From: Micromonospora sp. LH3U1
GTDB lineage: Bacteria > Actinomycetota > Actinomycetes > Mycobacteriales > Micromonosporaceae
Reading direction: 5' to 3'
Length of the DNA: 64,000 nt
Assembly (NCBI RefSeq): GCF_028475105.1
Contig: NZ_CP116936.1
Coordinates: 6,199,501 to 6,263,500, forward strand
Of the stretch, positions 26,580-35,006 are shown piece after piece (within the stretch, counting starts at the first letter, position 1; each line of letters starts with the position of its first letter). Position numbers and translations under genes: made by a program. The notes below the pieces were generated by a model. The model did no database searches. It was not told the origin of the DNA and saw only the letters and a program-made list of their open reading frames with translations.

Positions 26580-28004
26580 TCACGGCAGTGTGGGAGCTGA
26601 CCCACCCACCAACCAGGCGTCGAAGAGTGGGCGCAACTGCCGATCCGCCACCCGCTCGGCCAGCGCGACGAGGTCCGCGGTGGTCGCGTTACCCGCCGCC
26701 CGCTCGGTGGTCCAGGTGCGCAGGATGCGGAAGAACATGTCGTCGCCGACGGTCCGGCGCAACGCGTGCACTGCGAGCGCCCCGCGCTTGTAGACGGCCG
26801 TGCCGAACATCTGCTCCCGGCCCGGCTCGACCGACGGCTGCGACCAGTCCGTCGCCGCGTACTGGAGCTCGAAGTTGCGCTGGGCGGTCCGGCCGCCGTC
26901 GTGCTCCTCCCACAGCCACTCGGCGTAGCTGGCGAAGCCCTCGTTGAGCCAGATGTCGCTCCACCTGCTCAGCGACACGCTGTCGCCGAACCACTGGTGG
27001 GCCAGCTCGTGCGCGATGACGCCCGGGTTGGGCCGGTCGTCCGCGAAGAAGGCGGGCCCGTAGACCGGGCGGGACTGGGTCTCCAGGGCGTACCCGATCC
27101 GGTCGTCGGCGATGACGATGCCGCCGTAGGAGTCGAACGGGTACGGGCCGAAGCGGCTGGCCAGGAAGTCCACGATCGCACCGGTGCGGGCCAGTGAGCT
27201 GGCCGCGCCGCCGGCCGGCGGCAGGCTCGCCGCCACCGCCGTGACCATCGGCCGGCCGGCGTGAGTGCCAGTCACCACCCGGTAGTCACCGATCACCAGC
27301 ATGCTCAGGTAGCTGGCCATCGGGGCGCGCTCCGACCAGCGCCAGGTGGTCCAGCCGTCGGCGCTGCTCTTCGGCCCGGGCACCCCGTTGCTCAGTGCGG
27401 CCAGGCCGTCCGGGACGGTCACCGCCAGGTCGTAGCTCGCCTTGTCCGACGGATGGTCGTTGACCGGGAACCAGGTGGCGGCCGAGTCGGGTTGGCCGAC
27501 CGCGACCGCGCCGTCGGCGGTGTGCAGGAAGCCGCCGCTGCCCAACGACCCGTCGACGACGGGGTCGGGTACGCCCGCGTAGTCGACCGTCACGGTGAAC
27601 TGTCGGCCGCGCGAGAGCCTGTCGCGCGGGGTCACCACCAACTCGCCGTCGTCGCGACGGTGGTCGGCTCGTGCGTCACCGATGGTGACGGCGCTGACGT
27701 CCAGGCCGTCCAGGTCGAGATTGAACCGGGACAGGTCCTGAGTGGTCGTGGCCGTGATGACGGCTCGACCGGTCAGCCGGTCGGTCGACGGGTCGTAGCG
27801 GATGTCCAGGCCGTAGTGGCTGACGTCGTAGCCGCCGTTGCCGCGCCCCGGCACGTACGGGTCCCCCGCGTCGGCCGCTCCGGGCCGGAACCCGTCGCTG
27901 TCGTCGCCCGTGCAACCCGCCACGGACAGCCCGATGACGCAGGTCAGCGCGGTGGCCGTGGTGGCCAGTCGACGGCTGACCGGTGTCCGTCCGGTCAGGA
28001 CCAT
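26580..28004 (-). CDS. M1-family metallopeptidase lipoprotein (copy 2)
   Basis: This is the paralogue of the gene at 25014 (474 aa from ATG 28004). The signal peptide ends in LSVAGC, the zinc site HELAH lies at 332-336 with the Glu ligand in WLNEGFASYAEWLWEE, and the GAMEN-equivalent is again YALETQ. GGAGGA lies about 7 nt before ATG 28004; a GTG at 28010 is too near that site. A hairpin with GCGAACGG/CCGTTCGC arms at 26519-26545 separates it from copy 1, so the two may be transcribed separately. Confidence 0.9.
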   Translation of the reverse strand: MVLTGRTPVSRRLATTATALTCVIGLSVAGCTGDDSDGFRPGAADAGDPYVPGRGNGGYDVSHYGLDIRYDPSTDRLTGRAVITATTTQDLSRFNLDLDGLDVSAVTIGDARADHRRDDGELVVTPRDRLSRGRQFTVTVDYAGVPDPVVDGSLGSGGFLHTADGAVAVGQPDSAATWFPVNDHPSDKASYDLAVTVPDGLAALSNGVPGPKSSADGWTTWRWSERAPMASYLSMLVIGDYRVVTGTHAGRPMVTAVAASLPPAGGAASSLARTGAIVDFLASRFGPYPFDSYGGIVIADDRIGYALETQSRPVYGPAFFADDRPNPGVIAHELAHQWFGDSVSLSRWSDIWLNEGFASYAEWLWEEHDGGRTAQRNFELQYAATDWSQPSVEPGREQMFGTAVYKRGALAVHALRRTVGDDMFFRILRTWTTERAAGNATTADLVALAERVADRQLRPLFDAWLVGGSAPTLP

Positions 28005-28088
28005 GCACACTCCTCCTGCGGCAATCCCCGGTCAGGACGAGCGTAGTCAGCGCCGCCCGTCGCGCAGCCTGTATCGACGATCATCAGT

Positions 28089-28114
28089 AACTTTCGTTTA
28101 AACAAACAAAAGTT
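28089..28114. promoter_or_regulatory. Imperfect dyad around GTTTAAAC, candidate ROK/LacI-type operator
   Basis: Within the 327-bp region between copy 2 of the peptidase and the TIM-barrel gene, 28089-28114 is a dyad with arms AACTTTCGTT and AACAAAAGTT (one mismatch) around a GTTTAAAC core. A second ACTTTC half-site lies at 28128-28133, just before TTGACT at 28136-28141, a good -35 match without an obvious -10. The core resembles XylR/ROK operators. No gene is visible in 28005-28331. Confidence 0.45.
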
Positions 28115-28331
28115 CCCGTCGATCAATACTTTCTTTTGACTTAGACCGACGTTAGTGTCTGTCTCCAAGATGTAACGTGCTCGGAACATTCACGCCGATC
28201 ACGGCCGGGACGGCACACCCGCGCCCTGGCCGACCACGCGCGGCGGGCGCTCGGCGGCGCCCCGCGACCGGACCTCGTCGCACCTCTGCTGATCGTCATC
28301 GACGGCTACCGCCGTCGCGAAAGGTGGAACC

Positions 28332-29447
28332 ATGCCAGACCACACCGCATCCGACGCCTCCCGTACCGGCCGGCTCAGCCGCCGGTCCCTGCTCGCCGCC
28401 TCCGCCAGCGCCGCCGCCGCGATCGGTGCGGCCGGCCTGCCGGTCCTCGCCACCGGCACCCCCGCGCTCGCCAACCCCGGCAACGCGAGCAAGCTGCGGG
28501 TCGAGCCGCTGATCCCGACCAGGAACCGCGGCATCATCCTCTACAGCGTCCGCGACCGGATCACCGCCGCGCCCGACGACAGCGGGGTGCCCTACGGCTT
28601 CGAGCGCGTCCTCGCCCGGCTCGCCGAGATCGGCTACAAGGAGATCGAGTTCGCCGGCTACACCCAGAGCACCGAGATCCTGGGCCGGCAGATCACTCCC
28701 GCCGAGATCCGCAAGATCCTCGACGACAACGGCCTGGTGGCCAACGGCACCCACGCTTCCATCCAGGCGGCCACCTTCCAGCAGCAGCTGGACATCGCCG
28801 AGGAACTCGGCATGAAGAACATCGGCACCGGCAGCGACCCGACCAGCAGCGCGTACAAGGCCGAGTGGGACGCCGCCGCGGACATCTGGAACGAGTTGGG
28901 TCGGCAGGCCCGAGCCCGGGGCATGCGGCTCTACACGCACAACCACGACGTCGCGTACAGCTTCCTGATCGACCGTGGCCCCCGCGACGCCCAGGGCCGG
29001 CAGACCCGATCCTCCGGCATCCGACGGCTGGAGTACTTCTTCGAGATCACCGACCCGCGGTACGTCTTCTTCGAGCTCGACATCTACTGGGCCTACGTGG
29101 CCCGCTACAAGCACCAGAAGTACGTCAACCCGGCCGGCAACGAGGTGACCGACCTGTTCGACCCGATCCTCACCGTGGCCGACCGGACCACCCGGTTCCC
29201 GCTCTTCCACGCCAAGGACGGTGACCGGGACACCAGCGTGCCCAACGGCCACCAGATGGTTCCGTTGGGCGAGGGCGACATCAACTTCCAGCAGTTCTTC
29301 CAGACCATCGGCGAGCGGAACTTCCACCACGCCAACTGGGAGATGGACACCGCCCCCGGCGGCACGGAGAACAAGGGCCAGTCGCTCGACTTCGCGGCGA
29401 CCAGCTACCGCAACATGTCCGACCTGACCATCTACGTCAAGAAGTGA
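28332..29447 (+). CDS. Tat-exported sugar phosphate isomerase/epimerase-type TIM-barrel protein
   Basis: The protein (371 aa) has a twin-arginine signal (RLSRRSLLAASASAAAA with a hydrophobic stretch and ALA cleavage near residue 45) and so is exported folded. The mature part is an AP-endonuclease-2/xylose isomerase-like TIM barrel: RGIILYSVRDR, LAEIGYKEIEFAGY, GMRLYTHNHD, FFELDIYWAYVA and PLFHAKDGDRD contain likely metal ligands (Glu, His, Asp). The AGGTGG site supports ATG 28332. Members are usually sugar isomerases, epimerases or dehydratases; the substrate is unknown. The operator-like dyad upstream suggests sugar control. Confidence 0.87.
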   Translation: MPDHTASDASRTGRLSRRSLLAASASAAAAIGAAGLPVLATGTPALANPGNASKLRVEPLIPTRNRGIILYSVRDRITAAPDDSGVPYGFERVLARLAEIGYKEIEFAGYTQSTEILGRQITPAEIRKILDDNGLVANGTHASIQAATFQQQLDIAEELGMKNIGTGSDPTSSAYKAEWDAAADIWNELGRQARARGMRLYTHNHDVAYSFLIDRGPRDAQGRQTRSSGIRRLEYFFEITDPRYVFFELDIYWAYVARYKHQKYVNPAGNEVTDLFDPILTVADRTTRFPLFHAKDGDRDTSVPNGHQMVPLGEGDINFQQFFQTIGERNFHHANWEMDTAPGGTENKGQSLDFAATSYRNMSDLTIYVKK

Positions 29448-29466
29448 TTCCCGGCTGAACGCGACG

Positions 29467-29500
29467 AAGGCCGGCCCCGCACCGTGGCGGGGCCGGCCTT
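29467..29500. terminator. Bidirectional terminator
   Basis: Perfect 14-bp arms (29467-29480 and 29487-29500) with a 6-nt loop lie between the convergent TIM-barrel and guaB3 genes. Confidence 0.85.
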
Positions 29501-29519
29501 CCGGCGTCTGACGAGAAGA

Positions 29520-30638
29520 TCAGCGGTCGAGGACCAGGCCGACCTTCTGGAACTCCTTCAGGTCGCGGTAACCGCACTTGGCCATCGCCCGACGCAGCCC
29601 ACCGAACAGGTTGAGCTGACCGTCGGCCTCGTCCGCCGGACCGAAGAGCAGTTGCTCCATCGACCCGAGCGGCTCACCGGCCACCTCGAAGGCACCCCGC
29701 GGCAGCGACGGGTGGCTCGCCGCCGAGTGCCACCAGGCACCACCGGCGGGCGCCTCGTCGCAGAGCGACAACGGCTCACCGAGCATCACCGCGTCCGCGC
29801 CGCAGCCCAGCGCCTTGGCGATGTCGCCCGAGGTCTGGATGTCACCGTCGGCGATCAGGTGCACGTACCGGCCACCGGTCTCGTCGAGGTAGTCACGACG
29901 GGCGGCCGCGGCGTCGGCGATCGCGGTGGCCATCGGCACCCGGATGCCCAGCACCGACTCGGTCGTCGACCACTCGTCGCCACCGATGCCCACGATCACA
30001 CCAGCCGCGCCGGTGCGCATCAGGTGCAGAGCGGTCTTGTAGTCCGTGCAGCCGCCGACGATCACCGGCAGGTCGAGGTCGGCGATGAACTCCTTGAGGT
30101 TCAGCGGCTCGTCGGTGGTCGACACGTGCTCGGCCGAGACGATGGTGCCCTGGATGACCAGGATGTCCACCCCGGCGTCCAGGATCACCGGGGCCAGCGC
30201 CAAGGTGTGCTGCGGGGACACCCGCACCGCCACCGTGCCGCCACCGGCGCGCAGCTCGCGTACCCGCTCAGCGATCAGGTCCGGGCGGATCGGCTCGGCG
30301 TACACCTCTTGGAGCCGCTTGGTGGCGCGGGCCTCCTCGTCGAGGCTGGCCAGCTCGTCGAGCACCTTGGTCGGGTTCTCGTAGCGGGTCCAGAGCCCTT
30401 CGACGTTGAGCACGCCGAGACCGCCGAGCTGCCCGAGCCGCACCGCCGACGACGGACTCATGGTGGCGTCGGAGGGGTGGCCGACGCACGGAATGCCGAA
30501 CGGGTACGCGTCGAGCTGCCACGAGGTGGAGACGTCGTCGACGTCCCGGGTGCGGCGGCTCGGCACGATGGCGATGTCGTCCAGGTGGTAGCCGCGCTGC
30601 GCGGTCTTGCCCAGCCCGATCTCGACCACGTCACGCAT
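29520..30638 (-). CDS. guaB3: GuaB3-family IMP dehydrogenase-related protein
   Basis: This 372-residue TIM-barrel protein is related to IMP dehydrogenase but has no CBS domains. The flavin/nucleotide motifs are present (VIVGGCTDYKTALHLMRTG, HLIADGDIQTSGDIAKALGCGADAVMLG). At the catalytic loop, where GuaB has GPGAICTT, this protein reads GGDEWSTT, so the nucleophilic Cys is replaced by Ser. Standard IMPDH chemistry is therefore doubtful. The guaB3-guaB pairing is conserved in actinobacteria. It begins 30 bp after the guaB stop codon and is probably co-transcribed. Confidence 0.92.
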   Translation of the reverse strand: MRDVVEIGLGKTAQRGYHLDDIAIVPSRRTRDVDDVSTSWQLDAYPFGIPCVGHPSDATMSPSSAVRLGQLGGLGVLNVEGLWTRYENPTKVLDELASLDEEARATKRLQEVYAEPIRPDLIAERVRELRAGGGTVAVRVSPQHTLALAPVILDAGVDILVIQGTIVSAEHVSTTDEPLNLKEFIADLDLPVIVGGCTDYKTALHLMRTGAAGVIVGIGGDEWSTTESVLGIRVPMATAIADAAAARRDYLDETGGRYVHLIADGDIQTSGDIAKALGCGADAVMLGEPLSLCDEAPAGGAWWHSAASHPSLPRGAFEVAGEPLGSMEQLLFGPADEADGQLNLFGGLRRAMAKCGYRDLKEFQKVGLVLDR

Positions 30639-30668
30639 GGGGGACTCCAGGTGGTTGGGGGTGGTGGG

Positions 30669-32231
30669 TCAGCGGGTGTGGTAGTTGGGCGCCTCGACGG
30701 TCATCTGGATGTCGTGCGGGTGGCTCTCCTTCAGCCCGGCCGCCGTGATCCGGATGAGCTGGCCCCGGTGGTGCAGATCGGGGATGTTCTCCGCACCGGC
30801 GTACCCCATGGCCAGTCGCAGCCCGCCGACCAGCTGGTGGGCCACCCGGGACAGCGGCCCCCGGTAGGGCACCTGACCTTCCACGCCCTCCGGGACCAGC
30901 TTGTCGTCGCTGAGCACGTCCTGCTGGAAGTAGCGGTCCTTGCTGTACGACTTGGCCTGGCCCCGGGACTGCATCGCGCCGAGCGACCCCATCCCGCGGT
31001 ACGCCTTGTACTGCTTGCCGTTGACGAAGATCAGCTCGCCGGGGCTCTCCTCGCAGCCGGCCAGCAGGCTGCCGAGCATCACCGTATCGGCGCCGGCCAC
31101 CAGGGCCTTGGCGATGTCGCCCGAATACTGGATCCCGCCGTCGCCGATGACCGGCACGCCGGCCGGGCGGGCGGCCCGAGCCGCCTCCATGATCGCGGTC
31201 ACCTGCGGCACGCCGACTCCGGCGACGATGCGGGTGGTGCAGATCGCACCCGGCCCCACGCCCACCTTGACGCCGTCGGCGCCGGCGTCGACCAGCGCCT
31301 TCGCGCCGGCGTACGTGGCCACGTTGCCGCCCATGATGTCGATCGTGACGTCGGCCTTGAGCCGGCGAACCATGTCCAGAACGGCCCGCTGGTGGCCGTG
31401 CGCGGTGTCCACGATCAGCACGTCGACGCCCGCGTCGACCAGGGCGCGAGCCCGCTTGTAGGCGTCCTCGCCGACACCGATGGCGGCGGCGACCCGGAGT
31501 CGGCCGGCGTCGTCCTTGCTGGCGTCCGGGTACTGCTCGCTCTTGGTGAAGTCCTTGACGGTGATCAGGCCGCGCAGCCGGCCCGAGTCGTCGACGATCG
31601 GCAGCTTCTCGACCTTGTGCTGGCGCAGCAGCGCCAGTGCGTCGTCCTTGCTCACCCCGACCCGGGCGGTGATCAGCGGGGTGTGGGTCATGATCTCGCG
31701 GACCGGGGTGTCCGGCTCGGAGACGAAGCGCATGTCCCGGTTGGTGACGATCCCGACCAGTTGGCCGTCGCCGTCCACCACCGGCACGCCGGAGATGCGG
31801 TAACGCCCGCACAGCTCGTCGACCTCACGCAGCGTGTCGTCCGGGTTGGCGGTCACCGGGTTGGTGATCATGCCGGACTCGGAGCGCTTGACCAGGTCGA
31901 CCTGGAGCGCCTGGTCCTCCATGGAGAGGTTGCGGTGCAACACGCCGATGCCGCCCTGGCGGGCCATGGCGATCGCCATCCGGGCCTCGGTCACCGTGTC
32001 CATCGCGCTGGACAGCAGCGGAATGGACAACTCGACGTTGCGGGTGAGCTTCGTCCGGGTGTTGACCCGGCTGGGCACCACGTCCGACTCGCCCGGCTGC
32101 AGCAGCACGTCGTCGAAGGTGAGCCCGAGCGGAACCACCCGGGCAGAGCCAGCCGGCAGTTCGGGCAGGTGGCCGCCCAGGTCGGCGCGCTCGACGCCGC
32201 CCGGAAGATCGGTGCTGGGCGAATTTTCCAC
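30669..32231 (-). CDS. guaB: IMP dehydrogenase
   Basis: GuaB oxidises IMP to XMP with NAD, the committed step to GMP. The 520-residue protein has the N-terminal FDDVLLQPGESDVVPS segment, two CBS domains at about 120-235 for nucleotide regulation, the catalytic loop GPGAICTTRIVAGVGVPQ with the Cys nucleophile, the phosphate site DGGIQYSGDIAKAL and the Arg-Tyr flap (YRGMGSLGAM). The GTG at 32231 has a GGGGAG site 7 nt upstream. It acts upstream of GuaA (20326-21882) in the same pathway. Confidence 0.96.
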   Translation of the reverse strand: MENSPSTDLPGGVERADLGGHLPELPAGSARVVPLGLTFDDVLLQPGESDVVPSRVNTRTKLTRNVELSIPLLSSAMDTVTEARMAIAMARQGGIGVLHRNLSMEDQALQVDLVKRSESGMITNPVTANPDDTLREVDELCGRYRISGVPVVDGDGQLVGIVTNRDMRFVSEPDTPVREIMTHTPLITARVGVSKDDALALLRQHKVEKLPIVDDSGRLRGLITVKDFTKSEQYPDASKDDAGRLRVAAAIGVGEDAYKRARALVDAGVDVLIVDTAHGHQRAVLDMVRRLKADVTIDIMGGNVATYAGAKALVDAGADGVKVGVGPGAICTTRIVAGVGVPQVTAIMEAARAARPAGVPVIGDGGIQYSGDIAKALVAGADTVMLGSLLAGCEESPGELIFVNGKQYKAYRGMGSLGAMQSRGQAKSYSKDRYFQQDVLSDDKLVPEGVEGQVPYRGPLSRVAHQLVGGLRLAMGYAGAENIPDLHHRGQLIRITAAGLKESHPHDIQMTVEAPNYHTR

Positions 32232-32416
32232 GATTGCTCCCCTGAGCTGCTCGGATGGGCTTCAGCGAGGTGGCGCGGGCGGGCACCGGAGCGCGCCACG
32301 GTGCCGGCACGTCGCCTCATCGTACCCAGTGAGCTGGGCGACCCGTCCGTGGCGGGCCGGCCTGGCGCGAGGCCGGGGGGCGGACGTCCGCGCCGCGTTG
32401 GGTCTACGGTGAGGGG

Positions 32417-32836
32417 GTGCACGACGAGCCCATCGACCCGTTCAATGGCGACCCGGCCGATCCGACTGCGGGTCTGGATGACCCGGGCGATGACGCGACG
32501 CCGGATCCGCTGACCGACGTCGAGCGGCAGGATGTGTTGGAAGACCTGGCCGACCTGGAGATCTACCAGGCTCTGCTGGCCCCGATCGGGGTCCGTGGGC
32601 TGGTGATCGAATGCGAGGACTGCCGGGAGCCGCACTACTTCGACTGGGACCTGCTCCGGGGCAACCTTCGGCACCTGCTCAACTCGGGTCGACCCCGGGT
32701 GCACGAGCCCGCGTACGACCCCGACCCGGACCACTACGTGACCTGGGACTACGCCCGTGGATACGCGGACGGGGTGCACGACACCCTCACCGAGGGCACC
32801 GACGACGAGCCGGACGCCCCGACCGCCACCCCGTGA
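32417..32836 (+). CDS. DUF5319 family protein
   Basis: This is a small acidic soluble protein (139 aa). Its core DVERQDVLEDLADLEIYQALLAPIG and VIECEDCREPHYFDWDLLRGNLRHLL contains a CxxC pair that could bind metal. The N- and C-termini are Asp/Pro-rich. It is the actinobacterial family next to guaB (Rv3412 in M. tuberculosis), of unknown function. The GTG at 32417 lies 6 nt after TACGGT, giving a probable leaderless transcript. It is divergent from guaB and convergent with the bldM-like gene. Confidence 0.85.
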   Translation: MHDEPIDPFNGDPADPTAGLDDPGDDATPDPLTDVERQDVLEDLADLEIYQALLAPIGVRGLVIECEDCREPHYFDWDLLRGNLRHLLNSGRPRVHEPAYDPDPDHYVTWDYARGYADGVHDTLTEGTDDEPDAPTATP

Positions 32837-32857
32837 CGATCGTGGGCGGCGGGTGCC

Positions 32858-33676
32858 TCAGGCGACCAGGCCGGCGCGGAAACCAGCTGCCACCGCGTGC
32901 GCCCGGTCCCGGGCGCCAAGCTTGCGGAACAACCGGCGGGCGTGCGTCTTGACGGTGTCCTCCGAGACGAACAACTCACGGCCGATCTCCGCGTTGCTCT
33001 TGCCCTCGGCCATCCCGAGCAGCACCTGAAGCTCACGCTCGGTGAGGCCGATCGACGCCCGAGTCGGCCGGGTGTTCGGGGCGGGACGGGCCGGATCGGT
33101 CTGGTCGGTTGCCGACTCGCCGGTCGCTGACTCAGCCTCGTCGTCACCCCGCTGCACCGGCACCGACGGCACACCCGTCGACCCCTCGCCAGGCTTGGCC
33201 GCCCAACTGGGGTCACCGGAGCCGCGCGACGACGGCCCGGAACGACTCGAACCGCCCACCGCCGCGGCATCCCGGGCCGGATCGGTGATCCGCTGTCGGG
33301 AGGCCCGGCCCGGCGCGGTGAGCAGCAGCAGAGCCTTGGCCACCGCGCTGGTCAGGTCCTGGTCGACATTCTGGATGAGACCTCGGGCACCGGCGCTGAT
33401 GGTGGCCGCCGCGGCCTCGGACTCCTCGGTGCCGAGCAGCAGCACCGCGGCCTGCGGCGCGCGGGCCAACACCCGACGGACGAAGCCGGCGCTGTCCGGC
33501 CGGGTCAGAGCCGTGTCGGCCAGCACGACGTCGGCCGGTCGCTCAGCCAACCGCAGCATCACCTCAGGATCGGAGACGGCGGTACGAACGATTGCGGACA
33601 ACCCCAGTCGCGCGGCAGCAGAATTAAGGTGCTGGGCCGCGAGTGGTGTCCGAACGCACACAAGGACGGTACGCAC
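32858..33676 (-). CDS. bldM: BldM-like response regulator with degenerate receiver and long linker
   Basis: The C-terminal LuxR HTH (LTERELQVLLGMAEGKSNAE, then SEDTVKTHARRLFRKLGARD) strongly resembles BldM, a regulator of aerial development. Next to whiD, it matches the bldM-whiD order of Streptomyces. The receiver (1-118) keeps Asp54 (VVLADTA) but the acidic pair is lost (VLVCVRTP) and the conserved Lys region reads LIQNVD, so phosphorylation is unlikely. A Ser/Gly/Asp/Pro-rich linker of about 88 residues (121-208) separates the domains, making it 272 aa, longer than typical BldM. The GTG at 33676 has GAGGAG about 8 nt upstream. Longer in-frame starts run into the whiD region and lack coding character. 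Confidence 0.82.
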   Translation of the reverse strand: MRTVLVCVRTPLAAQHLNSAAARLGLSAIVRTAVSDPEVMLRLAERPADVVLADTALTRPDSAGFVRRVLARAPQAAVLLLGTEESEAAAATISAGARGLIQNVDQDLTSAVAKALLLLTAPGRASRQRITDPARDAAAVGGSSRSGPSSRGSGDPSWAAKPGEGSTGVPSVPVQRGDDEAESATGESATDQTDPARPAPNTRPTRASIGLTERELQVLLGMAEGKSNAEIGRELFVSEDTVKTHARRLFRKLGARDRAHAVAAGFRAGLVA

Positions 33677-33929
33677 TGTGGTCTCCTCTCCGCCAACGAG
33701 CAGACCATGACGGGGTCGGCTGGGGAGGGGGTTCCCGGCAATCCTTCGAACTTTTCCGACAGATCGGACAAAAGCCGCGATTTCTAGGACGTTTTCGATC
33801 ACACACGTGTGAGTCGGCGACAGCCCGGGTACCGGGACATCCAGGCCGGGAACGGTGCGCCTGCGCGGCCCGCCGCCCGGATACCGGCCACAAGGATTCT
33901 CGCGGAGCCGCGCGGGAGGAGGGGTGCTG

Positions 33930-34313
33930 ATGTCGAACGTACGTAGACTGCCCGGACCCATCGTCGATCTCTGGGACTGGCAGCGGCTCGGTGCCTGCCG
34001 AGGGCGCGACAGCGCCCAGTTCTTCCACCCCGACGGCGAGCGGGGCTCCTCCCGACTGCGTCGCGAGTCCGCCGCCAAGTCGGTCTGTCGCGCCTGTCCG
34101 GTCCGCGCCGAGTGCGCCGCGCACGCGCTGTCGGTCCGCGAGCCGTACGGCGTGTGGGGCGGCTTCAGCGAGTCGGAGCGGCTGCGACTGCTCGCCGTCG
34201 GCTGGGAGGATCTGGCGGACCGCCGGCAGGCCCGGGTCGACGTCACGCGACTGGAGGCCCGACTGGGCCGCCCGCACAAGTCGACCGTCCCGGCCCAACG
34301 CAACGTCGCCTGA
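33930..34313 (+). CDS. whiD: WhiB-family iron-sulfur regulator, WhiD-like
   Basis: WhiB proteins bind a [4Fe-4S] cluster and act with the primary sigma factor to control development or redox responses. The 127-residue protein has Cys23, Cys53, Cys56 and Cys62 (C-x29-C-x2-C-x5-C), the GVWGG turn at 74-78 and a basic C-terminal DNA-contact tail (RRQARVDVTRLEARLGRPHK). GGAGGAGG lies about 8 nt before ATG 33930. The 253-bp divergent gap with the bldM-like gene contains TCCGA-CAGA-TCGGA and a CACACGTGTG palindrome (33802-33811) that could be operators. The WhiD assignment rests on synteny with bldM. Confidence 0.88.
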   Translation: MSNVRRLPGPIVDLWDWQRLGACRGRDSAQFFHPDGERGSSRLRRESAAKSVCRACPVRAECAAHALSVREPYGVWGGFSESERLRLLAVGWEDLADRRQARVDVTRLEARLGRPHKSTVPAQRNVA

Positions 34314-34334
34314 CCCGACAAATCCCCTGATATC

Positions 34335-34373
34335 CGCTGAACCGCGCTCCCGCACCGGGGGCGCGGTTCAGCG
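34335..34373 (+). terminator. whiD terminator
   Basis: Perfect 13-bp arms 34335-34347 and 34361-34373 with a 13-nt loop lie 21 bases after the whiD stop codon. Confidence 0.75.
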
Positions 34374-34630
34374 TCTCCCGAGCACAGATCGACGATCACA
34401 CCCTGATCGGCGCGCCGTCGGGGTCTGGCGTCCTGCCCGACACCGAGGCGCTCATGATCGACTCGGTCTTGGTGATACGGGGGTATCGAGGCGTCCCGGA
34501 CGCCCGACATCCGTGAACGCGAGTGGATCATGCCCGGTCCGGGGTGATTGGGCCTGCGGGCGCGTGGCCTTGTGGGCGGTTTGTCCGATCGAAGGCGGTG
34601 TTGGGTTGTGACTGGTCGCACCCGTGGGTC

Positions 34631-34659
34631 GGAATCATGGCCGGCCCGGGGCCGTTACA
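34631..34659 (+). promoter_or_regulatory. ECF-type promoter match 1
   Basis: GGAAT (34631-34635), exactly 17 bases, then CGTTACA (34653-34659). This fits the general ECF sigma pattern GGAA(C/T)-N16/17-CGTT. It is the most distal of three identical arrangements upstream of the gene at 35007. Confidence 0.55.
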
Positions 34660-34735
34660 TACCCTGACGATCGCAGCACCACCACCGGCCCACCACCCCA
34701 CCCCCAGGGGTTGGAAAGCCGATCCCCCCGGGGTT

Positions 34736-34764
34736 GGAATGCCGGGCCCCGCCCGGTCGTTACA
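34736..34764 (+). promoter_or_regulatory. ECF-type promoter match 2
   Basis: GGAAT (34736-34740), 17 bases, CGTTACA (34758-34764). The spacer differs from copy 1 apart from being GC-rich, while both boxes are identical. Confidence 0.55.
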
Positions 34765-34826
34765 GCCCTCACGAACGACCACCCGGCCACCGCCTCCACG
34801 AGGCTGCCGATGGATGGGTCACCCCC

Positions 34827-34855
34827 GGAATGACCCCCGGCCCCCGGTCGTTACA
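34827..34855 (+). promoter_or_regulatory. ECF-type promoter match 3
   Basis: GGAAT (34827-34831), 17 bases, CGTTACA (34849-34855). It is the proximal copy, about 150 bp upstream of the start codon at 35007. Confidence 0.55.
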
Positions 34856-34943
34856 CCTGAACCCGGCGCCACGAGCCACCGCCCGTAGGCCGCCGACCCC
34901 AGACCTTTCCCCCTTTGTATGTGCAGCGCCGGACGAGGTGCTC

Positions 34944-34980
34944 ACACCCGCACCACCGACCCCCCGAGCGGTGCGGGTGT
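34944..34980 (+). promoter_or_regulatory. Leader hairpin just before the ribosome binding site
   Basis: Perfect 11-bp arms 34944-34954 (ACACCCGCACC) and 34970-34980 lie about 13 nt upstream of GGAG at 34993. It could be a 5'-UTR control element or an attenuator without a proper U-tract. I could not recognise a c-di-AMP riboswitch around it. Confidence 0.45.
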
Positions 34981-35006
34981 CCTTACCCCCGAAGGAGCTA
35001 ACCCCC

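Noticed and set aside
29484..32513. 1009-codon plus-strand ORF opposite guaB3 and guaB
   Set aside because: Shadow of two well-identified enzymes on the other strand.
32858..34621. 587-residue form of the BldM-like regulator
   Set aside because: The extension is antisense to whiD; GTG 33676 has a good Shine-Dalgarno and starts the receiver fold.
34860..35006. c-di-AMP (ydaO-type) riboswitch upstream of the lysozyme-like gene
   Set aside because: Such riboswitches often precede actinobacterial cell-wall hydrolases, but I could not find the conserved core elements; only a simple hairpin is visible.
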